DNA of 64,000 nucleotides from Riptortus pedestris (GCA_019009955.1 CM032232.1:73031001-73095000), one strand, 5' to 3'; shown: positions 21,999 to 34,352, counted from the first letter of the stretch. Notes: generated by a model from the sequence alone, not told the origin. Numbers and translations are program-made.

Positions 21999-22335
21999 TT
22001 TTTAGCAGAGTTCCCTTAGGCAAAATTAGCTATTGAGGTTGTACTCATGACGCGATTTTTGAAAAATTTAATTTCCTATAAATATTGTTAATACTATATA
22101 TTTTCTCTATCATGAATAGTAACGAAGATATTTGGATGTTTTCAGTTTTCAGCCTTCAGTAAACCCCCACTCCTACTCAAGTCATGTTTACAATAAGCTG
22201 TTATATTATGAAGCACTGTTTTTGAAGATAAAGACCAAATATTGTTCTCATTGGAATTTTATCTTTTGAGGTAAATGCAAATATGTGACGCATATGGGAA
22301 ATATGCTTAGTTACTGCGGCCCTGCGTGTTGGACA
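21999..22335 (+). mobile_element. HINE-like element with internal deletion, subfamily II
   Basis: The 5' end (TTAGCAGAGTTCCC) and the GTACTCATGACGCGATTTTT block are joined directly to TAATTTCCTATAAATATTG, so the microsatellite and core are deleted. The 3' end is GGGAAATATGCTTAG with the decayed hairpin GCGGCCCTGCG. Confidence 0.85.
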
Positions 22336-24206
22336 TTATATTTTTAATAGTAGGTTTATAACGATTGTTGAAACAGAGTATTGCAGTGAATAGTTTGTCA
22401 ATGATTTAAATTAATTTTTGAATGGGATATTCATGTGGCTTTTGAGAAAATCAGATTCAGATTTCCTCTCTGCTTGCCTGCCTGCCTGTATATGTAATGT
22501 TTATGTATATGTATATGTAATGTTTATGTCTATGTATATGTAATGTTGACATATGTTTTTTTTTTCTTTCTTTTTATTTTTTTTTTATTCTTATAATGTT
22601 TATAATTAATTATTGTATTCGAAATACTATAATGTTATCAATGAAATATGTGTAGTATCCAAAGGATGGAGCACACAACATTTCAATAAATTCCCACGTT
22701 AGAGGGATACTCTCCGTGGAAAACAGGCAGGGTACCTAATTGATTGATTTCAAATATCAACTTATATGAATATCTAAAAAGCTCCCAATAAATTTTTTGT
22801 TATGCTGATATTCATCGTTTCGTTTCTTATTGTATCGTTTAAAACTGGATCAATAAAGTATGAAATAGTTATGCAAAGAAGTTGCATATGAACGTCATAC
22901 CTACATTTTCAACTTCTTTCCTTCTTTTATAAAGCTATCTTCTTCACTGATGATATGCAATCAAATTAATCTTATTCATTTATATATACATATAAAAAAG
23001 GAGAGACTATGAAATAGTTTAAAACACAAAGTAAATGAATCCTGTATCATTTTTGACCTCTGCAAGTTTCCCAAAATAATAAAAAAAAGCTAGATGCCAG
23101 GTTGTTGAAAAGAGGTTGAAAAGTTGTTAATTAGCAAAACGACTTTGTCAAGATGGTGCAATTACTGTGAAGAGGACTTCTTATTATTTAATTTTATTCG
23201 AAGAAATTTCCTTTCGTTATTAAAATACATTATACATTTTGAATAAATTTCAAGAAGAGAGAAGTGATTTATTTGATTGTTTCGTCCTGTTGGAATGAAC
23301 TTTAAGGGCATTGTTACGTTCCTTAACAAAACAAGAGTTTCAATTGCCTCAACTAGTTAAAGCAACATTTTACAGCTGTTTTGTTCACTTTTAATGCCTT
23401 TATTTTATGAAAGTGGCGCAACTAAAAGTGTTAAAGTTGTTATTCTGATTCTTAGCGTTTTCCATTTACACAAGAACGGCCAGTAATAAAAAGTTTGCGA
23501 GCAATTCTAAACCACTTTTTTCAATTGGAGTTTTGCTTAAGCACCTCTCCCAGACCTTTCAAAAATAGGGAAGTTTTACTTCTCTTATAAATTATATAAA
23601 CACCTGCTTTTCCACTGCCCATCCATCCACAGTTATCAATGAAGTTCTCTGCAGGTTGGAGAGAACTTTCAGTTATCTGGAAATTTATTATCTTAATTAA
23701 TTAATTATTATCAGAATTATCTTATTCATGTTGATAATCCAACTGCAAAACTCAGGATGGATATTTTTACTCTAATTGGTCCTGTAGAATATAAATGATG
23801 TCTGATTTCTTTGTTTTATATTCCCGTTAATTATTACCACTTTCCAATGTTTGTTACTCCTCTAATTCAAATTTCTCTTTGAGGAATACAGCTCTATCGG
23901 CGACTGTTCTATATCATCAGAAATACCCCGTTGTTCCAACTTCAAAACTTTTTGATCCAATACACAGGAATATTATTAACTTTGGTTCTTTTATGCCGAT
24001 TTCTCTTATAATGGCTCTATATAATCCGTAAATTGCATACAGTTCACTTATTCAAAACGATTTTCTATATGTGACACTATTGAAAAGTTTAATTACAGAA
24101 AAGAGTGAGTACAAAGGTTTTTACTGACAGGGTGTTTTATTTTTTCATTTTACTCATTAGACGGAGTTCTGGAATAACCTTTAAAAAGTGATGCTTATTA
24201 TAAAAA
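22336..24206. other. AT-rich DNA with a short tandem repeat at 22480-22560
   Basis: At 22480-22560 TGCC repeats precede three copies of a roughly 24-bp unit containing TATATGTAATGTTTATG, followed by poly-T/TTTC. The rest is unassigned. Confidence 0.5.
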
Positions 24207-24684
24207 GTCCGTCACGCAGGGGCTGCGTAAACTAAGCAGATTTCCCACGTGTCGTTTTCCAGTAGATAAATCTGCCCAATAACACCTGTAGTAGTAAGGT
24301 ATCTCTAAACCTATTCAAGAGGGACGAATAGTTATGGAAACGGCCGCCAGAGCTCTCGGAGGAAATTCCCGAACATAGCCGACTCCTGCCGACGACACAC
24401 AGAATACAAATGCAAATATCTCGGTTAATATTCAAGATACAGAATAAATGTATAGAACAATATTTATAGTAAATTTAATTTGCAATAAGATTGATTCTAT
24501 CCAATCTTTCGATCCGACGCATAATAATGGAGATATTGTGATTTTTCAAAAATCTCCCCTCTAAACCCCCCTCCCACTGGTCCGATTTCAGCCATTAACG
24601 AACTTGATCTTCCTTTTTACATAAAACGATTAAATTCCGAGTTTGGTAACGATAAAAAAAATTGCGACCGCTAGAGCGTTAACA

Positions 24685-24728
<44 letters not shown>

Positions 24729-24868
24729 ATATATATATAATTTTGAACGGACCTCATTTTCGTCATCTCCTGGGTAGGATCGATGGACATTTGAAGAAAC
24801 TTTTCGAAACTCGCGTCATGAGTACGACCTCAATAGCTGATTTCTCTTACGGGAAATCTGCTAAAATG
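24207..24868 (-). mobile_element. Near-complete HINE-like element, subfamily I
   Basis: On the plus strand it starts AAAAAGTCCGTCACGCAGG with an intact hairpin (CGCAGGGGCTGCG) and AGCAGATTTCCCACGTG. It continues through the subfamily I middle (GGAAACGGCCGCCAGAGCTC) and (TA)n at about 24690-24722, and ends TTTCTCTTACGGGAAATCTG at about 24862. About 660 bp, with both termini recognisable. Confidence 0.93.
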
Positions 24869-25334
24869 TGTATGATGTTTTCCATGCTCCAGTACCCTCG
24901 GATTATGGGAGTTTATTTTGTACGTGCTCCATCCCTTTGAAATAATATATGTATTCGAGAAAACCAATGCAACCAATGAATATTGAATTATAAATAAAAA
25001 AAAATAAACTAAGAATGTACATTCAAAAACAAAATGATGATACAAGAAGTAAGTAAAATAAAATTAGGTATAAATAATTATAACATTCAAATTGATGTTT
25101 CTTCTCAAACGATGAAGTCGTTCACTTCAAATTTTCTTACAGAATTTGCGAACGTGTCTTCAACATTTATTAAATAGAAAACATTCGCACATGGTCATGC
25201 GTGACACAATATATTCCTAAATATTCCTATTCTCATAAAAACAACTCAGACCTCATATATTTGGAATCGAGAACACAAATCGCTATTCTTATCTCCACTT
25301 TGAATAAACATACACGGCTTACTATACGAATGCA
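24869..25334. other. No recognised feature
   Basis: Unassigned AT-rich DNA. Confidence 0.4.
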
Positions 25335-25445
25335 GACAATTTCGCTTGGTTAATGACTTGTCCGTAAGTCCGAAACGAAATGAAGGGGGTCATCTTCGGA
25401 AATTCAGCGAGAAAAGTTCGAAAGATAGAAGGATGTCATGGCTTT
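25335..25445. repeat. Short interspersed repeat, family F, copy 2
   Basis: TTTCGCTTGGTTAATGACTT and CCGAAACGAAATGAAGGG match 14690-14772 with small insertions. Confidence 0.6.
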
Positions 25446-26944
25446 TTCTATTATAAAGCTATGCTTTTTTAAAAGAATTAGTGTTATGCTCTAAATATGA
25501 AGGGGTATGTATGAAATAAACTGTTTTATCTAGGATATACCCGTATAGGGAAATATAACTGCAAGTAACATCATAGATCCAAACTAAATATCCTTGAACA
25601 ATCATTTCCAATTTGCCATTAGTCCATTGAATTTAACAAGGTGGTAATGCCGCAAATAAAGAATGAAGTAACCGAATGATTTCGATAAAGAGCAACCGAA
25701 GTGTAAGTTGAAAATATTGGAGCTATATTAAAAATACAACTGAAACATCATAAAGAAATACATACAGTGATAAAGCTGTCTCAATACATTCTGTATTTCA
25801 CGTTATAATTCCTGGAGAATTTATTTTTTTTTTAAGAAAAAACATATGCAAACTCAAGAATTTGCACCATTAAAACATTTTCTCAATCAGTACATTGCGA
25901 ACTCAGTTAAAAATGTGGTTAAAGGTATTCAAAATACTGTTTGGGCCATAATAAAGGAAAATATTACTTTCATTAGAATTTTCTCTTATAGCGGAATTCT
26001 AGGAATTTAGTCTGTGTATTTAACAAGTCCGCTACAATGGCGATTAATCTTCCTGATAAGGAAAAACTACTATAGTGGAATTTAGAGCAAAGTCCGTTTT
26101 CCTAATTCCTGTTGATTAATATATAAGTAAAGGTATGAACCTCTTTGGTGGTAGATAACAAATCTGAGCAAGTCAAAATGTTAGTGACTATATAATGATA
26201 CAGGCAATTACAATGATGTACTTTTAAAATCACTACTGTTCAAACATGACAGACTTAAGATAACAGTGGAGGCATTTCCTTCTAGTTCAAAATTTACAAT
26301 TAGAAACTGTATTGGACGCACACAAAAATTGTTGTATAAACTAATAGGGCATTAGTTCTTAACACTTCAAGAATTCATCTATACGATCTGAATGCAATGC
26401 TTTTATATTTATGGGTTCTGGAAACGGTAATATTCGTATAAAATCGGTAAGAATATTTGTAACGGTCTATATTCAATTGCATATTTTGGTATTGGTTCAT
26501 TTTGTGCAGTGATGAGAAATGAGTCATAGTTAGTTAGGTTGATAGATAGTTTATTGGCTAATAAACGTTATCTATTCTAACGTTAGATATGAGTGAGTAC
26601 GTATAGTGTCTAATTCTTAGTGATGTCAGGGCAATTTCTTTCCGACTAGTTTGCTTTTAGTTTGTGGTTATTTTCCGTCAATAATCCTTTAGCAAAGAAT
26701 GAATCAATACTCGCATTCTGTATCCAAAATAGGTTAGTAGAAAGTTTTGTTATTTCGTGTCCACCTTTCAAATTGATTTTACTGGTTATGAAACTATGAA
26801 TGAAATGTTGTACTAGAAACTTAAAGGATATTGGATATTCAGATCGAAAGTTATGGCGTTCAGGTTATCGCCATTTGTGTTAAACTCTAATATCGCTTAC
26901 AGTAATACTGGAGTCTTGGTTTCGAACACAATATAAATATTCCT
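25446..26944. other. No recognised feature
   Basis: About 1.5 kb of AT-rich DNA with many stops in all frames. Confidence 0.4.
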
Positions 26945-27017
26945 TAGTCTCACCCTACCTAGAAAAGGGTAGTACCTTGCTGGAAAACGGGCCAGATCAG
27001 CTGTACTAATATGCCTT
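26945..27017 (+). mobile_element. SINE 3' fragment, diverged
   Basis: TCTCACCCTACCTAGAAAAG followed by GGTAGTACCTTG and CAGATCAGCTGTA resembles the 3' half of the SINE (CACCCTGGCTAGAAAAGGG, TAACCTG, GATTAGCCTAAG). Confidence 0.45.
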
Positions 27018-27078
27018 GGGCGTTGATAAATACCATTGAAATATTATTTCGAGTATAGTTATCTTTTTCATGACCACA

Positions 27079-27106
27079 AACACACACATACACACACTTA
27101 CACACG

Positions 27107-27179
<73 letters not shown>

Positions 27180-27180
27180 C
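27079..27180. repeat. (CA)n-(TA)n microsatellite
   Basis: CA-rich tract to about 27128, then TA repeats to about 27180. The flanks TTTCATGACCAC and TTTTGGTCATTT are roughly inverted, but they are not HINE ends. Confidence 0.9.
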
Positions 27181-27943
27181 TTGAAAGAATACTATTTTGG
27201 TCATTTGGGGGCATCAAAATAGAAAGATGTATTTATATGGTCTCTGGTTCTTCCTATACAAACTGTGATAGTAGATAATTCACTAAAGGGAAGATTAATA
27301 AACAAAGTAAAGACATTCTGAAAAAGTAACTGAATGTACGTAAGTAATAAATTGATAATATCATTCTACAACGCTATCCCTCTAGAAAATGCAATATCAA
27401 GAATAAATAATGAAAACAAATATAAGATAAAATAGAATCTTAGGATGGAAATTGTAGAGCATGATTGGATGTCCAATTAACATCACTTTTGAAATAAACC
27501 CCTGATGGTCAACATAACCAAATTAAACTGGGAATAGAGCAGCTAACCCATTTATCGGCCCAAACCCCAATATTTCCAGTAGTAATTATCTTTACTTGGA
27601 CAACCTGGATTCATTTGCCTGATCCCGTTATAACTTTGTATCATTGAAAGGGACCTGATTGGAACGAATCAAACTGAGATACCAATTTCCTAAGCCCTCA
27701 TAGATTATTCATACATTTGTTTTCTAGATTTATTTTTAATCTCATGATTAGGTTAGGTTAGGGTGATTAGGTCCTTCTTGTTTGTTGAATACTATTGAAG
27801 CTTTTAGAAAATATATAGAATTATCTATATGATGAAATAATTAGGTAACTTGTGACATCTCGAATTTGCCTATATATTTGATACTTGTGTTCTTCAATAG
27901 TATTATAGATAGTTCGATTAATACGAGTCAATGTAACCTTTAA
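27181..27943. other. No recognised feature; short TTAGG-like run
   Basis: Unassigned, apart from GATTAGGTTAGGTTAGGGTG near 27746, a few units resembling the insect telomere repeat TTAGG. Confidence 0.4.
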
Positions 27944-28513
27944 AAAGTCCGTCACGCAGGGGCTGCGTAAACTAAGCATATTTCCCACGTGAAGTTATAC
28001 AATAGAGAAATCTCCATACGAGAGCCAAACAGTTACGAAAACGGCCTAGTTTTCGGCGGAAACTAACAGAGCCGACCTTAGCCGATCTCATCTCGCACAC
28101 AATTAATAAAAATGAAAATATCTCCATAACATTCATAATAGCGAATAAATGTATATAACAACACTTATAGTTAATTTAATTTGCAATGCAATACGATTGG
28201 TTTTATACAATTTTTTTATCCGACTTATAGTAACGGAGATATTCAATTTCCAAATTCTCCTCCTCTAAACCCCCCCCCTCCCACTGGTTCGATTTCAGCC
28301 GTTAACGAACTTGATCTTTCTTTTTACATAAAACAAAAATTGCGACCGCTAGAGTGTTAACAGACAAATATATATATATATATATAGTTTTGAACGGACC
28401 TCATTTTCGTCATCTCCTGTTTAGGATCGATGGACATTTAAGGACATTTTTCAAAACTCGCGTCGTGAGTACGACCTCAATAGCTGATTTCCCTTAAGGA
28501 CAATCTGCTAAAA
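27944..28513 (-). mobile_element. Near-complete HINE-like element, subfamily I
   Basis: Plus-strand start AAAAGTCCGTCACGCAGGGG with the intact hairpin, CATATTTCCCACGTGAAG, the subfamily I middle (GAAAACGGCCTAGTTTTCGG), a short (TA)n at about 28370-28385, TTTTGAACGGACCTCATTTT, and an end at TTTCCCTTAAGGACAATCTG. About 570 bp. Confidence 0.93.
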
Positions 28514-29311
28514 TCATAAGCAATCTCACTATTTGTCCTTCTTAATCATGTTATGGCCAATTAGGAGTTTAAAAACTCTCGTACCATTTTTAAAGCTATT
28601 ATTTTAAAATGTTAAATTATTTTTTTCCAAATTGTTAATATCTCTTTTAGGCACACTTCCAATTTGACTGCCACTATTTTATTACTTTCAAGTGCGTTTG
28701 TGTCAACAAATTTTCGATTTCAATTGAAAATGGAAAAATTAAAGTAATAATAATTGAAAGTACAATATAATAATGCGAATCTCCAGGTTGCGAGATATTG
28801 TACGGGTCAGACATATGCAGAGGAACACAAATCTGACTACAATATACCACCAAGTATCCCTACTAAATTCAGTATGGCCGATGTTTACGTCCCACTATTG
28901 CTATATCTGGAAAAAATTCTGGAAAAAATATTTAAGAATGTGCTTCTCCACGACAATTGACGATTAGCATTATGCACACTACGAATATGCCTGAAATATA
29001 AAAATCACTTACAGTAAAGTAGAACACTCAAAAAAGATAATATAAAAATGTAGTGGGACGAAGCGATGATTACGGATCGTATTATTCAACATAACAACCA
29101 TGATATTCTTACCATTGACTAGAAAAAAAATCATCGGGCATTATTGATATCGCTGTGCCAAATGATGAGAATATCCGCATGTCTTCCCCCCAGAAAATTA
29201 GATAATACCAGGATTTAGCTGTCAAAATAAAAATGTCTCACAACCTAGATTCTGTTACTGTCAATATCAGAAAATGGATTAGTTCCAAAAATCACAATTA
29301 ATTTAAGGATA
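28514..29311. other. No recognised feature
   Basis: AT-rich DNA; two short overlapping frames near 28754-28967 show no family resemblance. Confidence 0.4.
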
Positions 29312-29900
29312 TACCTTTCTTATGTCTACGTTGAGAAATGGTACATATGTGTGTATGACCTCATTTCACCACTGGATTTTCAAGTACCTTTCTTATCTAT
29401 ACATTGGGATATGGTACAAATGTGCATATGTCCTCATTTCACCACTGGATGTTCAAGTACCTTTCTTATCTATACATTGGGATATGGTACAAATGTGCAT
29501 ATGTCCTCATTTCACCACTGGATGTTCAAGTACCTTTCTTATCTATACATTGGGATATGGTACAAATGTGCATATGTCCTCATTTCACCAATGGATGTTC
29601 AAGTACTTTTCTTCTACACGTTTCCTATGGTACTAATGTGCATATGGCCTCATTTCACCACTGGATGTTCAAGTACAATTCTTATGTTATACGTTGGCAT
29701 GTGGTACAAATGGGAATATGGCCACATTTACCACTGGATGCTCATGTACTTTTCTTATCTATAAGTTAGGATATGGTACAAATGTGCATATACCCTCATT
29801 TTACCACTGGATGCTCATGTACGTTTCTCATACCTACGTTTAGATATGGTACAAATGTTCAAGATGTCTCATTTTGCAAATGAATGTTTCAGAACCTATT
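29312..29900 (+). repeat. 73-bp minisatellite, about 8 units
   Basis: The unit contains TATGGTACAAATGTGCATAT, CCTCATTTCACCACTGGATG and TTCAAGTACCTTTCTTAT. The phase marker CATTGGGATATGG lies at 29402, 29475 and 29548, exactly 73 bp apart. The first three or four units are nearly identical and later ones diverge. Because 73 is not a multiple of 3 and the unit lacks stops, long overlapping open frames exist at about 29322-29769 in all three plus frames. These are best explained as a repeat artefact, not a gene. Confidence 0.95.
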
Positions 29901-30569
29901 TGTGGAAATGTACTAAACACCTATGTAACAAGTACTGAAGCAAGAATCAAGCAAGTGGTGGTGGGGGGAGGGCTCCATAGCGCATGTGCAATGTATTGAA
30001 TGAAGCCTTCAGGAGCTTTTCATTGATATCTCTTTCAATAGCGAGTGATGTTTCTTTAATGTATTTATACCGGAATACTCTCTTCATACCAATATATATG
30101 TTGATATTTAGTAAGTTGATATAGATTTTAGACAAATTCACATTTACTAATGAGAGATAGAAGTAGCAGGGGGGAGCTGACACAGTTTCCTCTAGATGTG
30201 AATTTCCCTTGATAAATTGTTTTGGTTTCGATAGTGTTCTCTAAGGCTGTCGAGATGATTGATCGATAGTTCTGGGGACCTAGTTTGCCGAGCAGCAGCA
30301 CTATCGATCCTTGCTACGGAATCAACTTGACCGCCGCCGGTCAACACAGCTATACAAACTATTTAGCAATGTCTGACCTCGTTTATCCCCGAGCTTCCAC
30401 CAGATCCACCAACAGCAAGGCATTAGTCGCCAAGCTAGTCTCTCTATTCCACTGTCAGAGGTAGACAACACTCTGAATAGAACTGTTCATCAGAAGTGCG
30501 CTTTTGAATTAGAGTATTATTTTTCAACTCATTTAACACCAAATGATACGTCTTGCTTGTCAATGTTTA
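29901..30569. other. Unassigned; GC-richer stretch at 30219-30540
   Basis: The stretch from about 30219 contains GGGACCTAGTTTGCCGAGCA and GACCGCCGCCGGTCAACACA, richer in GC than its neighbours. No clear reading frame or family. GATCGATAG and CTATCGATC form a small inverted pair. Confidence 0.4.
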
Positions 30570-30602
30570 GCAGATTTTCCTTAAGGGCTATTGAAATAGT
30601 TG
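30570..30602 (+). mobile_element. HINE-like 5' terminus fragment
   Basis: TTTAGCAGATTTTCCTTAAG followed by GGCTATTGAAATAGTTGTAC. Only the first 30 bp or so are recognisable. Confidence 0.6.
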
Positions 30603-30627
30603 TACACAGTAGATCTGTTTTCCTCTA

Positions 30628-30900
30628 AACTTTTTTTTTATAGTTTTTTTTTATTTTATTAATTAAGAATATTACAGTATGCATTTAAATGCATTTGGTA
30701 GTGTGTGATATGTACAATACAATAGTCCTCCATCACTCTTGACAGAAGCCCCACCCCTTCACCACAATGAGAGGAGCAGCCTTGCCTGGCAAGAGCTAAG
30801 GAGGAATGGCCTGAGATAATGAATAGGAAAATGGCCTGATGGGATAAGTAAATAGCCACTGCTATCACTTCACTTTACACTTCTATAGAAGATTTTTGGG
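30628..30900 (-). mobile_element. Possible LINE 3' end with A-rich tail
   Basis: On the minus strand a GC-richer segment with a short open frame (SSLALARQGCSSHCGEGVGL, VMEDYCIVHITHYQMHLNAY) ends in AATAAAATAAAAAAAAAC and further A runs at about 30628-30660. A terminal A-rich tail suggests a retrotransposed end, but I cannot name the family and no target duplication was found. Confidence 0.3.
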
Positions 30901-31094
30901 CCATTGTCTCTTGAGGCGCCGTGGAAGGGAATATGGATGAGTTGTATTGGAAAGGGCTAGGACTTCTGGATTAGGATGTTTGGATAGCCTTCCTCTTTGT
31001 TGTGACAAAGTGCACTTTCAGAGAAACACCTCCATCTTCAGTGTCTTTGAAGAGCATTAGAGAGCAGTAGCTTGCACCACGGTTGCCGAGTATC

Positions 31095-32047
31095 TCTCAT
31101 CTTGTTAGTGGTATTCTTGACGAGATTTTCAAAATATTTCTTCAAATGTCTCTACCCCCCAGGATACGTAAATGAGGTCCGTTTAAAACTATATATATTA
31201 GGTTGTTCGGAACGTTTCTGCCGATTTTCCGGTATGATGAAGGAAAATATAAATAATACTATTGACCGAGTTTAATCTACAATATAATTCCCAATTTGTT
31301 TTTGTGAAATCCACTTCCAGCCTATTGGGAAGTTTCATGATTCTTTTTTTTTTTTGTACATTTAGTTATTGACTATAAATATTAAGTTTCATGAAAGTAA
31401 GGCACCCCGGTCCTTTCCGTTCCATGATTCCATTTTTCCTATAACAACAACATACGAATTGTTTTCCTATAACTCCTAGGGTCCTATCGAAAAACTGATC
31501 CAGGGGCTTCTTCCAGTCTTCTAGTGAATTAAAATTCCTACCACTAAGGGAATTTTGGAAGGAACAAAACAAAAGATAGTCCCAGGGGCTAAGTCCGGAC
31601 TATATGAAGTGTGAGATAAAACTTCCTAGAAAAAGTACAACAATTTTTCAGCCGTTGTCATGGTGGACACCACACCACGTCGATTTGCCAACTGTGATCG
31701 GTTCTGTCAATTGTTTCCATTAGTCGGTCAAACTGACGGCTGTATTTATCAGCTTATTGTTTCGTTGTTATGCAGAAGGTCATAGAACTCAACACCCTTC
31801 CAAAACTACCAGCAAACGAGGATAACTTTTTTGGCATGGATACTGCTCTTTGAAGTGGTAGGTCGCTGGAATGAGCGTCGTTTTCGCTCAACACATATGT
31901 TTTTTGCCTCTTGAGCAGCATTATTGCCAAGGTTGTAAATCAAAATGATTCAAGTGACCTATTGTTACCAGAATATAGATTTATCTATTGAAAAACTTCT
32001 GGGAAATATGCTTAGTTTACGCAGCCCCAGCGTGGTGGAGTTTTAGT
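31095..32047 (+). mobile_element. HINE-like element split by a mariner relic
   Basis: The 5' part at 31110-31197 has TTCTTCAAATGTCTCTACCC and AAATGAGGTCCGTTTAAAAC before a short (TA)n. The 3' part, from about 31957, has the long-form sequence (TTACCAGAATATAGATTTAT), GGGAAATATGCTTAGTTTAC and the hairpin region GCAGCCCCAGCG. The core between them is replaced by mariner sequence. Confidence 0.8.
31199..31956 (-). pseudogene. Mariner-type transposase relic, 5' truncated
   Basis: The plus-strand boundary TTAGGTTGTTCGGAACGTTT resembles a mariner terminal inverted repeat and follows a TA. The minus-strand translation gives SSMPKKVILVCWWFWKGVEF, YDLLHNNETIS, YSRQFDRLMETIDRTDHSW, PLGLSFVLFLPKFP, LEEAPGSVF and related pieces. 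These correspond to the mariner block with VLLCVWWDWKGIVHYELL, the LxxxIxxKRP region and the YSPDLAPSDYHLF/LEDCKNHLDQFF region. Stops and frameshifts are frequent and the second catalytic aspartate region is destroyed. The N-terminal DNA-binding domain and second terminus are missing. Confidence 0.85.
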
Positions 32048-32097
32048 TTCCAGTGAAGCAAAATCTGATGGTGGTAGATGAATAGCATGTCCAGCAT

Positions 32098-32150
32098 TTA
32101 GGAAATTTGCTTTGTTTATGCAGGCCCTGGGTGATAGACTTTTACTATTT
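32098..32150 (+). mobile_element. HINE-like 3' terminus fragment
   Basis: TTAGGAAATTTGCTTTGTTT, ATGCAGGCCCTGGGTG and ATAGACTTTTAC parallel the family 3' end, including a degenerate hairpin. Confidence 0.6.
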
Positions 32151-33736
32151 CCTTTGATTTTTTAATGTTCAACAAAAGGAGGATAAATACATTTTACAAT
32201 TAACAGTGCCAATTAGCGACTACAGTTTAAAGCGACTTAGGTGTTACAGTGCCATAATATATAGTTTTCCTCTATGAATGCCCTTTGTGTTAGAGGCTTA
32301 GCTGTACTTACGTAATAAATGCAGTCAGAGGGTTGGTTGGGCTAGTTGCACAACAGTCTATCCATAGCCTTGCTGAGCCAGCAGAGACCCGTGGGCTTGC
32401 AGTAACTATTTGCAGTCAGGAAGCCTTTCAACAGAATACAGAAATGGGTGATGGAACATTGCGTCGTCTCAAGGTCTTTGTTAAGATGTCAGCTGTCAGC
32501 CTTTATACAGCTGTCGGCATAAACCAGATGGCTTAAGTAACTACCACTCGCTTTATTAATTTACTCTATTGTATTATAATATTATTTGAGCTTTGTGATA
32601 GCAAACTGCTATTTCTCTCTGTCGGAGCGAAGGTAGAATTACTCATATTTCTCATGGCACCCTCTCAGCGATAATTAACTCCTGTACAGCCAAGGATGGA
32701 GTTTGCTCGACCACATATTTAAATTATGAGCGAATTTCCCCAGATATAGAGACAGAGTATTTCACTAGATAAGGCGACCGTAAATATGGCCAGAGACTGA
32801 TCTCATTTCATTTACATAAACCTTGATGTCACTAATTCCACCTAATTTAATTTTGTTGATATTTATTAAATATAACTTTTCTCCACACTCATACGTGACC
32901 ACACTCTCACACTCAATTATATATTAGGACTTTCTATTTATGGACTTTATTTAATTATATTTATCTATTTTCAGCCTATTATACTGTATTTGATTATACT
33001 AGTCATTAATATAATTATTTCAAAATGTATGTAAGATCTTGAAATGATATTCCAGATATATGTTTCTTAATCAAGTAATTTATTCAATTCCAATAAATTG
33101 GTACCTTATAAATTAGTAATATACTTCCTAGGTCTTAACGCGGTTCAAATCCACTTCTCATATATAACATATCTCCATTGAATCACAATATATTTTATTC
33201 TTATTTATTTTAGAAGAGCTACTAGTGTGTGAGTATTCCACCACTTTAATGGAACATTAATAAATACTATTTAGTGGACAGAGCTCATAAGCAAACGTTT
33301 TAAAATTCATCAATATAACGTATTAGGGCTGGAATTTGTATTGTTAAATTTCTTTGATAAAATCAATATTATAGAATATATTTACTATACATATTTTGAC
33401 GTCGAAACCATCGGGCCTGAGGGTGACAGTGATGTGCAATATAACGTAAGTTAAAATATTTATCCCTTCAATGCATATACAAACGATTTCTGAATTCTAT
33501 AGAGGGATCTTCATAAATCACGAATAAAATCATCGACCGGAAGTCGGAAGTTAAAACATGATGAAATTGATAAAAGTAAATGATGTTTTAGGACCGTAAT
33601 GGTTATTCTAAACACAATTCGTTCTTTACATTTTCTCGATAAAACCTTTATAAACGAAGATATTGACGAATATGTGTTTGGAGATCCATTTAAACCTGCA
33701 TTTCAAGTTAAATGTTGGAATTCAAATGTAGTCTAT
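32151..33736. other. No recognised feature; short open frame near 32333
   Basis: Mostly AT-rich. An open frame at 32333-32536 on the plus strand (SIHSLAEPAETRGLAVTICS, MGDGTLRRLKVFVKMSAVSL) is GC-richer than its surroundings and could be an exon or repeat piece. It matches no family I recognise. Confidence 0.35.
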
Positions 33737-33803
33737 ATGACCACCTAGGCACAAATAACTCTCCGGAGTTCGGTGCCTATGTACTATATAATAAATAAAT
33801 AAT
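33737..33803 (+). mobile_element. 67-bp LINE/SINE 3' end insertion with 13-bp target duplication
   Basis: AAATGTAGTCTAT occurs at 33724-33736 and again at 33804-33816. Between them is a short hairpin-forming segment (CTAGGCAC with GTGCCTAT) ending in ATAATAAATAAATAAT. Tail plus duplication is the mark of target-primed reverse transcription with extreme 5' truncation. Confidence 0.8.
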
Positions 33804-33829
33804 AAATGTAGTCTATGATATTCCTTATT

Positions 33830-34259
33830 GACTTATTTATTTATTCATTGTAGAGCATTCCCTCATCAAAAAACAATGAATATAAAAAAAATAAAAAATG
33901 AAAACAGTAACAGAAAAAAATAAACAATACAATTAGAACAGAACGAGATAGAACGCAACCAAATAACAAAACGCAACCACAGAGAAAAAAAACACGAATC
34001 AACAAATAAAAAAAATTACAACAAAAACGAAACTTCAAATTCAAAAAACAAAAAAAATATCCAATAAAAAAAACTAGATAATTAAGAACTATATGGACTA
34101 ATAAAATGACGGAAACAATTATATACTTTCAATGGTTAAAATTAAAACTAAAATTGAATAAGTAAAAATGAGTATGTGCATAAATAAAATGAACAGATTA
34201 AATTTTCCATTATCTTAAACATTCACAATCATATGCTCCCACTTTCTCTACCACACATA

Positions 34260-34352
<93 letters not shown>

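Noticed and set aside
27036..27278. ORFs rich in YIYIYI or THTHTH
   Set aside because: Translation of (CA)n/(TA)n microsatellite; same for frames at 4225-4443, 13864-14082 and 42539-42775.
27746..27770. TTAGG telomere-like repeats
   Set aside because: Only three or four imperfect units; too short to indicate a telomere or interstitial telomeric array.
29322..29769. Three overlapping ORFs of 104-137 codons
   Set aside because: Produced by a stop-free 73-bp minisatellite read in three frames; no gene is implied.
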